Below are positions 1 to 7,218 of a stretch of DNA of 35,339 nt, piece after piece; within the stretch, counting starts at the first letter, position 1, and the number at the start of each line of letters is the position of its first letter. The position numbers and the translations under genes are program-made. The notes under the pieces are model-generated. The model worked only from the letters and a program-made list of their open reading frames with translations, had not been told where the DNA came from and searched no databases. Source of the DNA: Rugosimonospora africana (GTDB taxonomy: Bacteria; Actinomycetota; Actinomycetes; Mycobacteriales; Micromonosporaceae). Location: NCBI RefSeq assembly GCF_016862975.1, contig NZ_BONZ01000117.1, positions 1 through 35,339 of the forward strand, read 5' to 3'.

Positions 1-98
1 CGAAGCTGGTCTTCCGCGGCGCCGATCGACCCGCCGAGGTTCCCGAGACCGTACCCGCCGATCTCGGCAGCACCGCTGCCGCCGGCTCGGACGAGTAA
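1..98 (+). CDS. C-terminal end of a protein, probably ClpC ATPase (partial)
   Basis: Only the last 31 codons are present; the reading phase starts at base 3 and the stop TAA is at 96-98. The visible tail begins KLVFRGADRPAEVPE and ends in an Ala/Gly/Ser/Asp-rich stretch. This resembles the disordered tail after the last domain of actinobacterial ClpC, the Hsp100 unfoldase that feeds the ClpP protease. In M. tuberculosis clpC1 lies a few genes from mutY, so the position fits. A strong hairpin follows the stop, so transcription ends here. The call rests on a short low-complexity tail plus context and could be wrong. Confidence 0.5.
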   Translation, partial: KLVFRGADRPAEVPETVPADLGSTAAAGSDE

Positions 99-132
99 GC
101 ACCTCCGGATCGATCGAATAGCGCGGAACGCC

Positions 133-168
133 AAACTGGCCCCGGACCTGACGGTCCGGGGCCAGTTT
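133..168 (+). terminator. Strong intrinsic terminator after the ClpC-like gene
   Basis: A perfect 16-bp inverted repeat (133-148 with 153-168) encloses the four-base loop TGAC. The right arm ends in TTT and is followed by CGTT. It sits 35 bases after the stop codon at 98, as expected for the end of that transcript. Confidence 0.85.
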
Positions 169-317
169 CGTTCGCGGCTGGGCCTGGTCGCGCGTCCGGA
201 GCTGCGAGGTGGCAACCGGCGTCATGGTGGCGGGTGAGGCGGCGCCGGCTGATGCGGCGTGTCGGCGCGCCGGGCCGGGCGGAATCCGAAACTGAGTCGC
301 GTGCCGTGCACACACGG

Positions 318-323
318 TAATTT
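318..323 (+). promoter_or_regulatory. -10-like element for the small membrane protein (leaderless)
   Basis: The hexamer TAATTT ends exactly six bases before the ATG at 330. No Shine-Dalgarno-like sequence is visible, so a leaderless transcript is the simplest reading. No convincing -35 element is seen. The rest of 169-317 holds only short inverted repeats (for example CCGTG/CACGG at 305-318) and no gene that I can support. Confidence 0.45.
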
Positions 324-329
324 CGCGGT

Positions 330-491
330 ATGGGCATCACCGGGGGAATCGCCTGCTGCTTCCTGATCGTCGCCATCGTGGCGCTCGTCGCGATGCTGGT
401 CATGCGGAACCGGCGCAACTCGGGACCGCCCCCGCCGCCGCCACCGGACAACCAACCGCCGCCGCAGCAGCCGCACTTCGGCCCCCCGTAG
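330..491 (+). CDS. Small single-pass membrane protein with proline-rich tail (53 aa)
   Basis: The frame opens with ATG and encodes 53 residues. Residues 5-24 form one hydrophobic helix (IACCFLIVAIVALVAMLVM). A short basic segment (RNRRN) follows, which by the positive-inside rule would place the tail in the cytoplasm. The rest is a Pro/Gln-rich tail with a run of seven prolines. I do not recognise a family. Support for it being real comes from the clean membrane-segment/charge/tail architecture and from a -10-like TAATTT six bases before the start. It stands alone between the ClpC terminator and the convergent mutY. Its function is unknown; tails of this kind often bind partner proteins, but that is only inference. 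Confidence 0.6.
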   Translation: MGITGGIACCFLIVAIVALVAMLVMRNRRNSGPPPPPPPDNQPPPQQPHFGPP

Positions 492-543
492 GGCTCGATC
501 CACACGGCGAGTCGCACAGGCGTGCTGGTTCTCGTTCATGGCG

Positions 544-635
544 GAGTCCTGCGACCCGGTGCCCCGGAGTCCTGCGACCCGGAGTCCCGCGATCCGGAGC
601 CCGGCGACCCCGTGGCCGGCGACCCGGTGGCCGGC
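544..635. repeat. Degenerate 15-bp tandem repeat downstream of mutY
   Basis: Copies of GAGTCCTGCGACCCG lie at 544-558, 567-581, 582-596, 597-611 and 612-626, with a partial copy at 627-635. Eight bases separate copy 1 from copy 2, and the rest are contiguous. The copies diverge progressively toward mutY. The repeat fills most of the space between the 53-aa gene and the end of mutY and lies outside any gene I accept. Confidence 0.7.
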
Positions 636-638
636 CGC

Positions 639-1556
639 CTACGAGCGGTGCGAAGCCTCGCCGGCCAGCGCGTACCGGTGCCCCGACGCCGCGACGACCA
701 GCCCGTCGGTGATCAGCCCGGCCAGCGCCCGGTCCCGTTGCCTGGCCTCCGGCCAGACCAGGTCCAGCCGGGCGGCCGGCACCGGCCCGGACGACTCCCG
801 GAGTACGGCGAGCAGCAGGCCGCGCACCTGCCGGTCGGTACCCGCGTACCGCTGTGGCCGGCGCATCGGTCCACTGCCGGCCGGGCTCCCGGTCAGCCGC
901 CAGGCGCAGCCCGTCCAGAGTGGACAATCCTGGCACCGGGGATTACGCGCCGTGCAGATCAGGGCGCCCAGTTCCATGAACGCCGCACTGGCCCGGGCGG
1001 CGAGCCGGTCCTGTACCGGCAGGAGCGCCTCGACGGCGGTGAGGTCCGCGGCCGTGGTGGCCGGGCCGGCGTCGGGGCGCCCGGACACCGCACGGGCCAC
1101 CAGCCGCCGTACGTTCGTGTCGACCACCGGCTGCCGCTGCCCGTACGCGAACGCGGTCACCGCACGAGCCGTGTAGGCGCCGATACCGGGCAGGGCCAGC
1201 AGATCGTCCAGCCGGTCGGGCACCACCCCGCCGTGCCGCTCCACGATGGCCTCCGCGCACGCGTGCAGCCGCAGCGCCCGGCGGGGGTAGCCGAGCCGCC
1301 CCCAGGCCCGGATCGCCTCCGCGACCGTGTCCGCGGCCAGCGCCGCCGGATCGGGCCAGCGGGTCATCCAGGCGCGCCACGCCGGCTCCACCCGTACGAC
1401 GGGTGTCTGCTGGAGCATGAACTCGCTGACCAGTACGCCCCAGGCACCCGCCTCGGCATGGCGCCACGGCAGGTCCCGGGCGTTCTCGTCGAACCACGCG
1501 GTCGCGATCCTCGCCAGATCCAGGAAAGGCTGATCCACGGGAAGACAGCCTGCCAT
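639..1556 (-). CDS. mutY: A/G-specific adenine DNA glycosylase MutY
   Basis: This enzyme removes adenine mispaired with 8-oxoguanine, in base-excision repair. The 305-residue protein has the expected order of parts. The catalytic Glu is E45 in SEFMLQQTP, matching E. coli E37. The helix-hairpin-helix LPGIGAYTARAV spans about 122-133. The catalytic Asp is D146 in VVDTNVRR. The 4Fe-4S cluster loop has the exact C-x6-C-x2-C-x5-C spacing (CTARNPRCQDCPLWTGC). The C-terminal NUDIX-like 8-oxoG recognition domain is short, as in other actinobacterial MutY. It is transcribed toward the 15-bp repeat and is divergent from the ACT gene, with 62 bases between the starts. No strong ribosome site precedes the ATG. 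Confidence 0.95.
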   Translation of the reverse strand: MAGCLPVDQPFLDLARIATAWFDENARDLPWRHAEAGAWGVLVSEFMLQQTPVVRVEPAWRAWMTRWPDPAALAADTVAEAIRAWGRLGYPRRALRLHACAEAIVERHGGVVPDRLDDLLALPGIGAYTARAVTAFAYGQRQPVVDTNVRRLVARAVSGRPDAGPATTAADLTAVEALLPVQDRLAARASAAFMELGALICTARNPRCQDCPLWTGCAWRLTGSPAGSGPMRRPQRYAGTDRQVRGLLLAVLRESSGPVPAARLDLVWPEARQRDRALAGLITDGLVVAASGHRYALAGEASHRS

Positions 1557-1618
1557 CCTGAGCCAACCCCGGCCGGTCGTGGGTACCCGACGCGCGGCGT
1601 GTGCGGCAGACTACCCAG

Positions 1619-2137
1619 GTGAACGAACTAGCGATCACGGTCGTCGGTCGGGACCGTCCCGGAATCATCGCCGACGTGTCCGCCGCGCTGTCCCGGCTCG
1701 GACTCAATCTGACTGACTCGACCATGACGCTGTTACGTGGTCACTTCGCGATGACGCTGATCTGCGTCGGCGAGGTCGACGAGTCGGACGTACTCGGGAT
1801 GTTGGAGCCGCTGACCGCAGACGGTGGCCTGCTGGCCACGGCTCACCGGGTACCGCCGGAGCCGTCGGGGGCCAACACCGGTGCCCCGTACACGCTGCTC
1901 GTTCACGGCGCAGACCGGCTGGGTATCGTGGCCGCCGTGACGGGCGTGATGGCCGAGATCGGCGGCAACGTGACGGACCTGACCACCCGGTTGTCCGGCA
2001 CGCTGTACCTGCTGTCCGCGGAGATCGATCTGCCCTCCAGTGCGGACTTCGACGAGCTGCTGACCAAGTTGGACGAGGTTGCCGACCGGCTCGGTGTCGA
2101 GGTCAGCCTGCGCTCGGGCGACGCGGACGTGTTGTGA
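1619..2137 (+). CDS. Double ACT-domain protein (GcvR-like amino-acid sensor)
   Basis: The product contains two ACT modules, at about residues 1-75 (opening MNELAITVVGRDRPGIIADV) and 88-165 (opening YTLLVHGADRLGIVAAVTGV). Both carry the G-x-DR-x-GI signature of small-molecule-binding ACT domains. No enzymatic or DNA-binding domain is attached, so it resembles GcvR-type regulators, which act by protein contact after binding an amino acid such as glycine. The ligand here is not evident. I chose the GTG at 1619 rather than 1601: the protein then begins at the first strand of ACT 1, and CAGACT lies six bases upstream as a possible -10 for a leaderless message. It overlaps def by four bases, so the two are probably co-transcribed. 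Confidence 0.85.
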   Translation: MNELAITVVGRDRPGIIADVSAALSRLGLNLTDSTMTLLRGHFAMTLICVGEVDESDVLGMLEPLTADGGLLATAHRVPPEPSGANTGAPYTLLVHGADRLGIVAAVTGVMAEIGGNVTDLTTRLSGTLYLLSAEIDLPSSADFDELLTKLDEVADRLGVEVSLRSGDADVL

Positions 2138-2670
2138 GCGAAGCGCAACTCCCGGTACCGGAACCAGGCTCGGTGAGACCGGTGGTTGCCGCGCCTGATT
2201 CCGTCCTCTCCCGTGCCGGCGACCCGGTCGACCCGCTCGACCCGGAGATCGTCGCGCTGGCCGCCGACCTGGTCGCCACGATGCGCGTGGCGCCCGGCTG
2301 CGTCGGCCTCGCCGCGCCACAGGTCGGCGTCTCCGCCCAGGTGTTCGTCGTGGACGTGACCGGCCACCCCCGCGCCCGTACCTGCCATGGCACCGTCGCG
2401 CTGTGCAACGCCGAGGTCGTCGAGGCGTCCCGGTGGCAGAAGGGGCGCGAGGGCTGCATGTCGGTGCCGGACCTCACCGGCGACGTGAAGCGGGCCGGGC
2501 ACCTGGTGGTCCGCGGGACTCCGCCGGGAACGGGAGAGCCGATCACGTTGACCACCGACGCGTTCGAGGCGCGGGCTTTCCAGCACGAGATCGACCACTG
2601 CGCGGGTCTGCTGTTTCTCGATCGGGTACCGGGCCCGCACGCGATCTTTGCGCGGAAGGTGTATCTCTGA
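2134..2670 (+). CDS. def: Peptide deformylase
   Basis: The enzyme removes the formyl group from the N-terminal methionine of new proteins. All three family motifs are present in the 178 residues: motif 1 GLAAPQ (58-63), motif 2 EGCMS (106-110, normally EGCLS) and motif 3 QHEIDH (150-155). The metal ligands are C108, H151 and H155, and the catalytic acid/base is E152. The N-terminus carries about 20 extra residues before the catalytic fold. The GTG start overlaps the stop of the ACT gene (GTGA), which indicates translational coupling. Bacteria often have several def genes, and from this window I cannot tell whether this is the main one. Confidence 0.93.
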   Translation: MSEAQLPVPEPGSVRPVVAAPDSVLSRAGDPVDPLDPEIVALAADLVATMRVAPGCVGLAAPQVGVSAQVFVVDVTGHPRARTCHGTVALCNAEVVEASRWQKGREGCMSVPDLTGDVKRAGHLVVRGTPPGTGEPITLTTDAFEARAFQHEIDHCAGLLFLDRVPGPHAIFARKVYL

Positions 2671-2728
2671 CGGGACGGCGGCGCGTCGCCGTGAACCCCT
2701 TCCGCTCTACCGATAGCGTGAGGAAATC

Positions 2729-3481
2729 ATGAACCTGACGGTTGGTCCGCTGCCCCCGGCCGTCTATTGGCGGCGCCGGGCCCTAGTACTGGGTGTGGTG
2801 CTGCTGCTCGTCATCCTGCTGGTCTCCACGTGCGGGGGCAACGGCGGTGCGAGCAAGGGACACTCAGGTCTGACTGGTTCGTCGACGAAGACGTCGCCGA
2901 CGCCCAAGGGCAGTTCCCAGCCCCCGATCCTCGGCGCGCCGGGCTCGACCACCGGCTCCCCAGGTGGCAGCGACGGCTCGGGTGGCGGTGACGGCACGGG
3001 CGGCTCGGGTGGGACCGGGGGCTCGGGCGGAGCCGGCGGGACGGCGCCGTCAACCGGCGCGAGTGTCGACCCGTCATTGTGCACCGACGCGGAGATCCTG
3101 CTGACCCCGTCCATTCAAGAGGTCGTGGCGGGCAACTACCCGTACCAGATGACGTTGAAGATCCGGAACACCTCGACGCGCACCTGTAAGCGCGACGTCG
3201 GCGCCGGTCCGCAGGAGCTGCACATCACGGACACCGCCGGGCACATGCTGTGGTCCTCGGACTACTGCCAGAACGGTGCGGGTGGTTCGGATGTGCGGTC
3301 GTTCGGCCCCAACATCGAGACGCCGTTCAAGCTCGTCTGGGACGGCGACGGCGACGGTCCGGGCTGCGCCAAGGGAAACCAGCTCGCGCCGGGCGGCTAC
3401 CAGTTGGTGGCGAAGCTGGGCACCAAGGTGAGCGCCCCGGTCGGCTTCACCATCAAGGCAGGCGCCGCGGTCGGCAGCTGA
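2729..3481 (+). CDS. Membrane-anchored protein with extracytoplasmic domain (Rv3587c-like position)
   Basis: The 250-residue protein has a short cytoplasmic N-terminus, then a membrane helix at about 18-34 (ALVLGVVLLLVILLVS). A long Ser/Gly/Thr-rich linker runs to about residue 110, followed by a compact extracytoplasmic domain with four cysteines (C117, and those in RTCKR, DYCQN and PGCAK). The final domain looks like an all-beta Ig-like fold, possibly with two disulfides. It occupies the same place beside disA as the conserved membrane protein Rv3587c of M. tuberculosis, so it is probably its counterpart. The function is unknown. The start ATG has a good ribosome site (GTGAGGA, 2718-2724). 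It converges on disA, with only 27 bases between the stops. Confidence 0.85.
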   Translation: MNLTVGPLPPAVYWRRRALVLGVVLLLVILLVSTCGGNGGASKGHSGLTGSSTKTSPTPKGSSQPPILGAPGSTTGSPGGSDGSGGGDGTGGSGGTGGSGGAGGTAPSTGASVDPSLCTDAEILLTPSIQEVVAGNYPYQMTLKIRNTSTRTCKRDVGAGPQELHITDTAGHMLWSSDYCQNGAGGSDVRSFGPNIETPFKLVWDGDGDGPGCAKGNQLAPGGYQLVAKLGTKVSAPVGFTIKAGAAVGS

Positions 3482-3508
3482 CCTGCCGGCCGCGCGATAC
3501 GCCGGTCG

Positions 3509-4687
3509 TCAGACGTACCGCTCCAGGATCGACGCCTCAGCCAGCCTGGACAGCCCCTCCCGGACCCCGCGGGCCCGGGCGTCACCGACGCCGTCGACGG
3601 CCTGCAGGTCCTCCACCGTGGCACCGAGCAGCCGCTGCAACGAACCGAAGTGGTCCACCAGCCGGTCGACGACCGGGCCGGGAAGCCGCGGTACCTTCGC
3701 CAGCAGCCGGAATCCGCGCGGCGACACCGCCGCGTCCAGGGCGTCGGATGCGGCCGGGTAGCCCAGTGCGCGACCGACCGCGACGAGATCGATCATGTCG
3801 GTGGCCGACAGGGCGTCCAGCTCGTCCAGCGCCTCGTCGATCATCCGGCCTCGCCGCCCCTGCGGCAGATAGTCCCGGATGACCAGGGTGCGGTCCGCGT
3901 CGACACCGGCCATCAGCTCCTCGAGCTGAAGGGCGAGCAGCCGGCCATCGGTACCGAGCTCCACGACGTACCCGGCGATCTCGTCGGCGATGCGCCTGAC
4001 CATCTCCAGCCGCTGCACCACGGCCACCGCGTCCCGTACCGTGACGAGATCCTCGATCTCCAGCGCGGACAGCGCGCCGGACACCTCGTCGAGCCGCAAC
4101 TTGTACCGCTCCAGAGTGGCCAGCGCCTGGTTGGCGCGGGACAGGATCGCGCCCGAGTCGTCGAGCACGTGCCGCTGACCGTTGACGTACAAGCCGATGA
4201 TGTGCATCGACTGGCTCACCGAGATGACCGGGTAGCCGGTCTGCTTGGCGACCCGCTCCGCGGTGCGGTGCCGGGTGCCGGTCTCCTCCGACGGAATCGA
4301 CGAGTCCGGCATCAAATGCACGCCTGCCCGGACGATCCGGGTGCCGTCGCTGGACAGCACCACGGCACCGTCCATCTTGCACAGCTCGCGCAGCCGGGTC
4401 GAGGAGAACTCGACGTCCAGCACGAAACCGCCCGTGCAGATCGACTCCACGGTCCGGTCGTAACCCAGCACGATGAGCGCGCCCGTCCGGCCGCGCAGGA
4501 TGCGTTCGAGGCCGTCGCGCAGGGCGGTACCGGGCGCCATCAGCGCCAGATTGACCCGCAACGGATCGGTATTCGCGCCGCCCGCCCACGGGTTCACCGA
4601 GCCACTGCCCGGGCGCAGCGTGAGGCCGGCGCCGGCCCGGTTGGGCCCGGTGCTGTTGATCCGGGTGGCGTCACGGTCGATCGGCAC
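3509..4687 (-). CDS. disA: DNA integrity scanning diadenylate cyclase DisA
   Basis: DisA makes the second messenger cyclic di-AMP from two ATP and lowers output when it meets branched DNA. The N-terminal cyclase domain carries the DGA motif (about 106-108) and the RHRT motif (about 139-142). A helical linker follows, and the C-terminal helix-hairpin-helix ([16 protein letters not shown]) binds DNA. I prefer the GTG at 4687 (392 aa, beginning MPIDRD) over the GTG two codons upstream at 4693. A -10-like TAGAAT lies exactly six bases before it, and there is no ribosome site. The roughly 35-residue N-terminal extension before the conserved [13 protein letters not shown] segment is longer than in the M. 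tuberculosis enzyme. It follows radA on the same strand. Confidence 0.95.
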   Translation of the reverse strand: MPIDRDATRINSTGPNRAGAGLTLRPGSGSVNPWAGGANTDPLRVNLALMAPGTALRDGLERILRGRTGALIVLGYDRTVESICTGGFVLDVEFSSTRLRELCKMDGAVVLSSDGTRIVRAGVHLMPDSSIPSEETGTRHRTAERVAKQTGYPVISVSQSMHIIGLYVNGQRHVLDDSGAILSRANQALATLERYKLRLDEVSGALSALEIEDLVTVRDAVAVVQRLEMVRRIADEIAGYVVELGTDGRLLALQLEELMAGVDADRTLVIRDYLPQGRRGRMIDEALDELDALSATDMIDLVAVGRALGYPAASDALDAAVSPRGFRLLAKVPRLPGPVVDRLVDHFGSLQRLLGATVEDLQAVDGVGDARARGVREGLSRLAEASILERYV

Positions 4688-4693
4688 CCGCAC

Positions 4694-4699
4694 ATTCTA
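4694..4699 (-). promoter_or_regulatory. -10 element TAGAAT for disA (leaderless)
   Basis: Read on the minus strand, TAGAAT stands six bases upstream of the GTG at 4687. It lies in the 48-base gap between the radA stop and disA, so disA can be transcribed independently of radA. No good -35 is visible. Confidence 0.5.
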
Positions 4700-4735
4700 C
4701 GGATGGCTATCCACCCAGTGACGCTGTGGTGTGCG

Positions 4736-6196
4736 TCATTGCTCACCGGATGCCGCTTCTGCCGAGACATGTGCCGCCCAGCGCACCGCACTGCGCACGT
4801 CGCCGACCTCGCGGACCAGCATTCCCGAGGGCGCCGAACCCTCCGCCGCCGGCCCGCAGCCGAACGGAACGAGCGCCTGCCGGAACCCGAGCCGGGCCGC
4901 CTCAGCGAGCCGGCGCGGCACCGCACCGACCCGGCGAACCTCTCCGGTCAGCCCGACCTCGCCGATCGCCACGAGGTCGGCCGCCAGCGGAAGGTTGTGC
5001 CGCGCGGACGCGACGGCCAGCGCCATCGCCAGGTCCACTGCGGGCTCGACCACCCGGATGCCGCCGACCGTCGCGGCGAACACCTCGCGGTCGTGCAACC
5101 TCGCCTCGGTGCGGCCCTGCAACACGGCCAGGACCATGGCCAGGCGCGCCGCGTCGAGCCCGGACACGGTGCGCCGCGGGGAACCGGCCACCTGGGCGCC
5201 GATCAGCGCCTGGACCTCGGTCACCAGCGCGCGTCGTCCCTCCATTGCCACGGTGACGCAGGCGCCCGGGGTCGGTTCGGCATAGCGGGTGAGGAACAGC
5301 CCACTCGGGTCGGGGAGGCTGCTGATCCCACCCTCGTGCATCTCGAAGCAGCCGACCTCGTCGGCGGCACCGAACCGGTTCTTCAGCCCGCGCACCATCC
5401 GCAGCGAGGAGTGCTTGTCGCCCTCGAACTGCAGGACCACGTCGACCAGGTGCTCCAGCACCCGGGGGCCGGCCACCTGACCGTCTTTTGTGACGTGTCC
5501 CACCAGGATGGTGGCGATGCCCCGGTCCTTGGCGATCGAGACCAGCGCGGCGGTGACCGCCCGGACCTGGGTCACACCGCCGGCCACGCCGTCGGTGCCC
5601 GGCGCCGAGATGGTCTGCACGGAGTCGATGATCAGCAGACCGGGCTTGACCGCGTCGAGGTGACCGAGCACCGCTTCCAGATCGGTCTCGGCGGCCAGGT
5701 AGAGCCGCTCGTGCAGCGCGCCGAGCCGCTCGGCTCGCAGCCGCACCTGGCTGGTCGACTCCTCACCGGAGATCACCAGGCAGGTCGACGCCGGAGAACC
5801 GGACGGCAGGCCGGAACCGGCCGCCCACTGCTGAGCGACGTCGAGCAGGAGAGTGGACTTGCCCACGCCCGGCTCGCCGGCGAGCAGCACGACCGCCCCG
5901 GGGACCAGGCCGCCGCCGAGCACCCGATCCAGCTCGGCGACACCTGTCGGCCGGAAGCGGGCGGGTTCGGCGCTGATCGTGGCGATCGGCCGGGCCGGCT
6001 CCAGCGGCGCCCGCGCGGTGACCGAACGCAGGCTGGCCGACATGCCGGCACCGCCGGTCGAATCGATGATCGAGCCCCACTCGCCGCACTCCGGGCAGCG
6101 GCCGACCCACTTGGGCGGCCGGTGACCGCACGCGTCGCACTCGTAGGCCGCGCGTGCCGGCCGGGCCGCCCGCGGCTTTGCCGATCTCTCGTTCAC
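4736..6196 (-). CDS. radA: DNA repair ATPase RadA (Sms)
   Basis: RadA is a RecA-like, Lon-fold helicase that drives branch migration in recombinational repair. The 486-residue protein has an N-terminal four-cysteine zinc finger (C20-x2-C23 and C34-x2-C37), Walker A GEPGVGKST (108-116), and a Walker B strand ending LLIIDS (about 187-192). It also has the family-specific KNRFG motif (272-276) and a C-terminal Lon-protease-like domain. DisA and RadA are neighbours and known functional partners: RadA modulates DisA cyclase activity in several Gram-positive bacteria. The GTG start has no ribosome site, but a -10-like TAGCTT lies six bases before it. A hairpin at 6239-6261 separates it from the upstream lipoprotein gene. 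Confidence 0.95.
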   Translation of the reverse strand: MNERSAKPRAARPARAAYECDACGHRPPKWVGRCPECGEWGSIIDSTGGAGMSASLRSVTARAPLEPARPIATISAEPARFRPTGVAELDRVLGGGLVPGAVVLLAGEPGVGKSTLLLDVAQQWAAGSGLPSGSPASTCLVISGEESTSQVRLRAERLGALHERLYLAAETDLEAVLGHLDAVKPGLLIIDSVQTISAPGTDGVAGGVTQVRAVTAALVSIAKDRGIATILVGHVTKDGQVAGPRVLEHLVDVVLQFEGDKHSSLRMVRGLKNRFGAADEVGCFEMHEGGISSLPDPSGLFLTRYAEPTPGACVTVAMEGRRALVTEVQALIGAQVAGSPRRTVSGLDAARLAMVLAVLQGRTEARLHDREVFAATVGGIRVVEPAVDLAMALAVASARHNLPLAADLVAIGEVGLTGEVRRVGAVPRRLAEAARLGFRQALVPFGCGPAAEGSAPSGMLVREVGDVRSAVRWAAHVSAEAASGEQ

Positions 6197-6202
6197 GCCA
6201 GC

Positions 6203-6208
6203 AAGCTA
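6203..6208 (-). promoter_or_regulatory. -10-like element TAGCTT for radA (leaderless)
   Basis: On the minus strand TAGCTT ends six bases before the radA GTG at 6196. It is just downstream of the hairpin that ends the preceding lipoprotein transcript, a sensible place for a new promoter. Confidence 0.45.
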
Positions 6209-6238
6209 GCCGACCGGTACGACAATCGCGCTATCGGC

Positions 6239-6261
6239 AGGGCCGGGCAGCGCCCGGCCCT
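6239..6261 (-). terminator. Hairpin terminator after the LpqE-like gene
   Basis: A perfect 10-bp stem (6239-6248 with 6252-6261) closes the three-base loop AGC, 15 bases after the stop of the lipoprotein gene on the minus strand. No T-tract follows, as is common in high-GC actinomycetes. Confidence 0.6.
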
Positions 6262-6276
6262 CGCGCGCGGCGGGGA

Positions 6277-7116
6277 CTACTCGCCGGGCGTCGGTACCGT
6301 GGCCGGCGGCCGTGCGCCGGCGCTGCTCGGTACGTCGACCGGCACGGTGAGCGGCTGCTGGGCCGAGCCGATGGTGAACTGTCCGCCGCCGTTCTTCTGG
6401 AACGTGAACCACAGGCCCACGGTCATGCCAGGCACGGCCTTCTTGGTCAGGTCAGAGATCTGAAGGAACTGGCTGCTCCCCTTCGTCAGGGCGACGCAGC
6501 CGCCCGACTTGATCGTGACGCTGATCTCGGTCGAGGTCTCGGTGGCGGCGGCAGCGGAGGCGGACTCCGAAGCGGACGGCGACCCGGAGGCGGCCTCCTG
6601 CGCCGAGCTGGTGGGCTTCGCGGAGCTGGCGTTCGACGGGGTGCCGGTCGGACCCTGCGGGCTGATCCCGCCCGAGGCGCCCAGCGACGGCGCGACACCC
6701 TGGTTCGGCGCGCCGGTGGACGGGTTCGGCTGGATCGGCCGGGCCGAACTCTGGCAGACGCTCGGCGCGCCGGGCGTCGCTCCGTCGGCGATGACCACCT
6801 GGCCACGGTCGCTGTTGACCCCGGTCAGCGTGATGTCCTCGTGGGTGTTGTCGAAGATCCAGATCGACAGCGGCGCGTCGTCGCCGATCGCATACCCCTT
6901 CGGGCCGTTGTAGTCCACCGTGGCGTTGGCGACCTGGATGGTCTCGTCCGGCCGGTCACCGGCCTGCACGGTGGAGTAGGCGCCCGGTACCGCTGCGGTG
7001 ATCTTCGACGTCTCGGCGAGCTGGCCGGCGCTGCACGCGGCGAGCAGTCCGGTCGGCAGCGCCAGCGCTGCGGCGACAGCCGGGGCGACCAGGCGCCGGC
7101 GATGCGAGCGGGTCAC
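6277..7116 (-). CDS. LpqE-like lipoprotein with a low-complexity insertion
   Basis: I chose the GTG at 7116 because GAGGAGG stands six bases upstream. The 279-residue product then begins MTRSHRRRLVAP, continues with a hydrophobic signal, and has a lipobox LAAC with C28 as the lipidated residue. The mature part is a beta-rich domain in two pieces. The first runs from about 29 to 125. A Ser/Ala/Pro/Gly-rich stretch of about 75 residues follows. The last piece (EISVTIKSGGCVALTKGS onward) ends near 265. The position next to radA matches lpqE of M. tuberculosis, and the second piece resembles PCuAC-type copper chaperones. The Met/His copper-binding residues of that family are not evident, so copper binding should not be assumed. 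Confidence 0.8.
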   Translation of the reverse strand: MTRSHRRRLVAPAVAAALALPTGLLAACSAGQLAETSKITAAVPGAYSTVQAGDRPDETIQVANATVDYNGPKGYAIGDDAPLSIWIFDNTHEDITLTGVNSDRGQVVIADGATPGAPSVCQSSARPIQPNPSTGAPNQGVAPSLGASGGISPQGPTGTPSNASSAKPTSSAQEAASGSPSASESASAAAATETSTEISVTIKSGGCVALTKGSSQFLQISDLTKKAVPGMTVGLWFTFQKNGGGQFTIGSAQQPLTVPVDVPSSAGARPPATVPTPGE

Positions 7117-7218
7117 GGCGCTCCTCCTCGGAACGACAACGCGGGAAAGGACAACGCGGTACAGCGTAGTGGCCATGATTCCGGCACCGGCGGGCACCCC
7201 GACGCCTCACCGCGACCG

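Noticed and set aside
522-1622. A plus-strand frame through the 15-bp repeat and opposite mutY, reading the repeat as ESCDP/ESRDP units
   Set aside because: The pentapeptide repeat looks attractive, but the remainder is exactly antisense to mutY and shows no gene-like composition or start signal.
4688-4693. disA start two codons upstream at 4693
   Set aside because: That GTG directly abuts the -10 TAGAAT, leaving no room for a transcription start. The next GTG at 4687 has the standard six-base distance.
3650-6463. A 937-codon open frame on the plus strand opposite disA and radA
   Set aside because: It is the antisense shadow of two well-recognised genes, a common effect of G/C-rich third positions. 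Its translation is rich in Arg, Gly, His and Gln with no domain, and it has no start signal.
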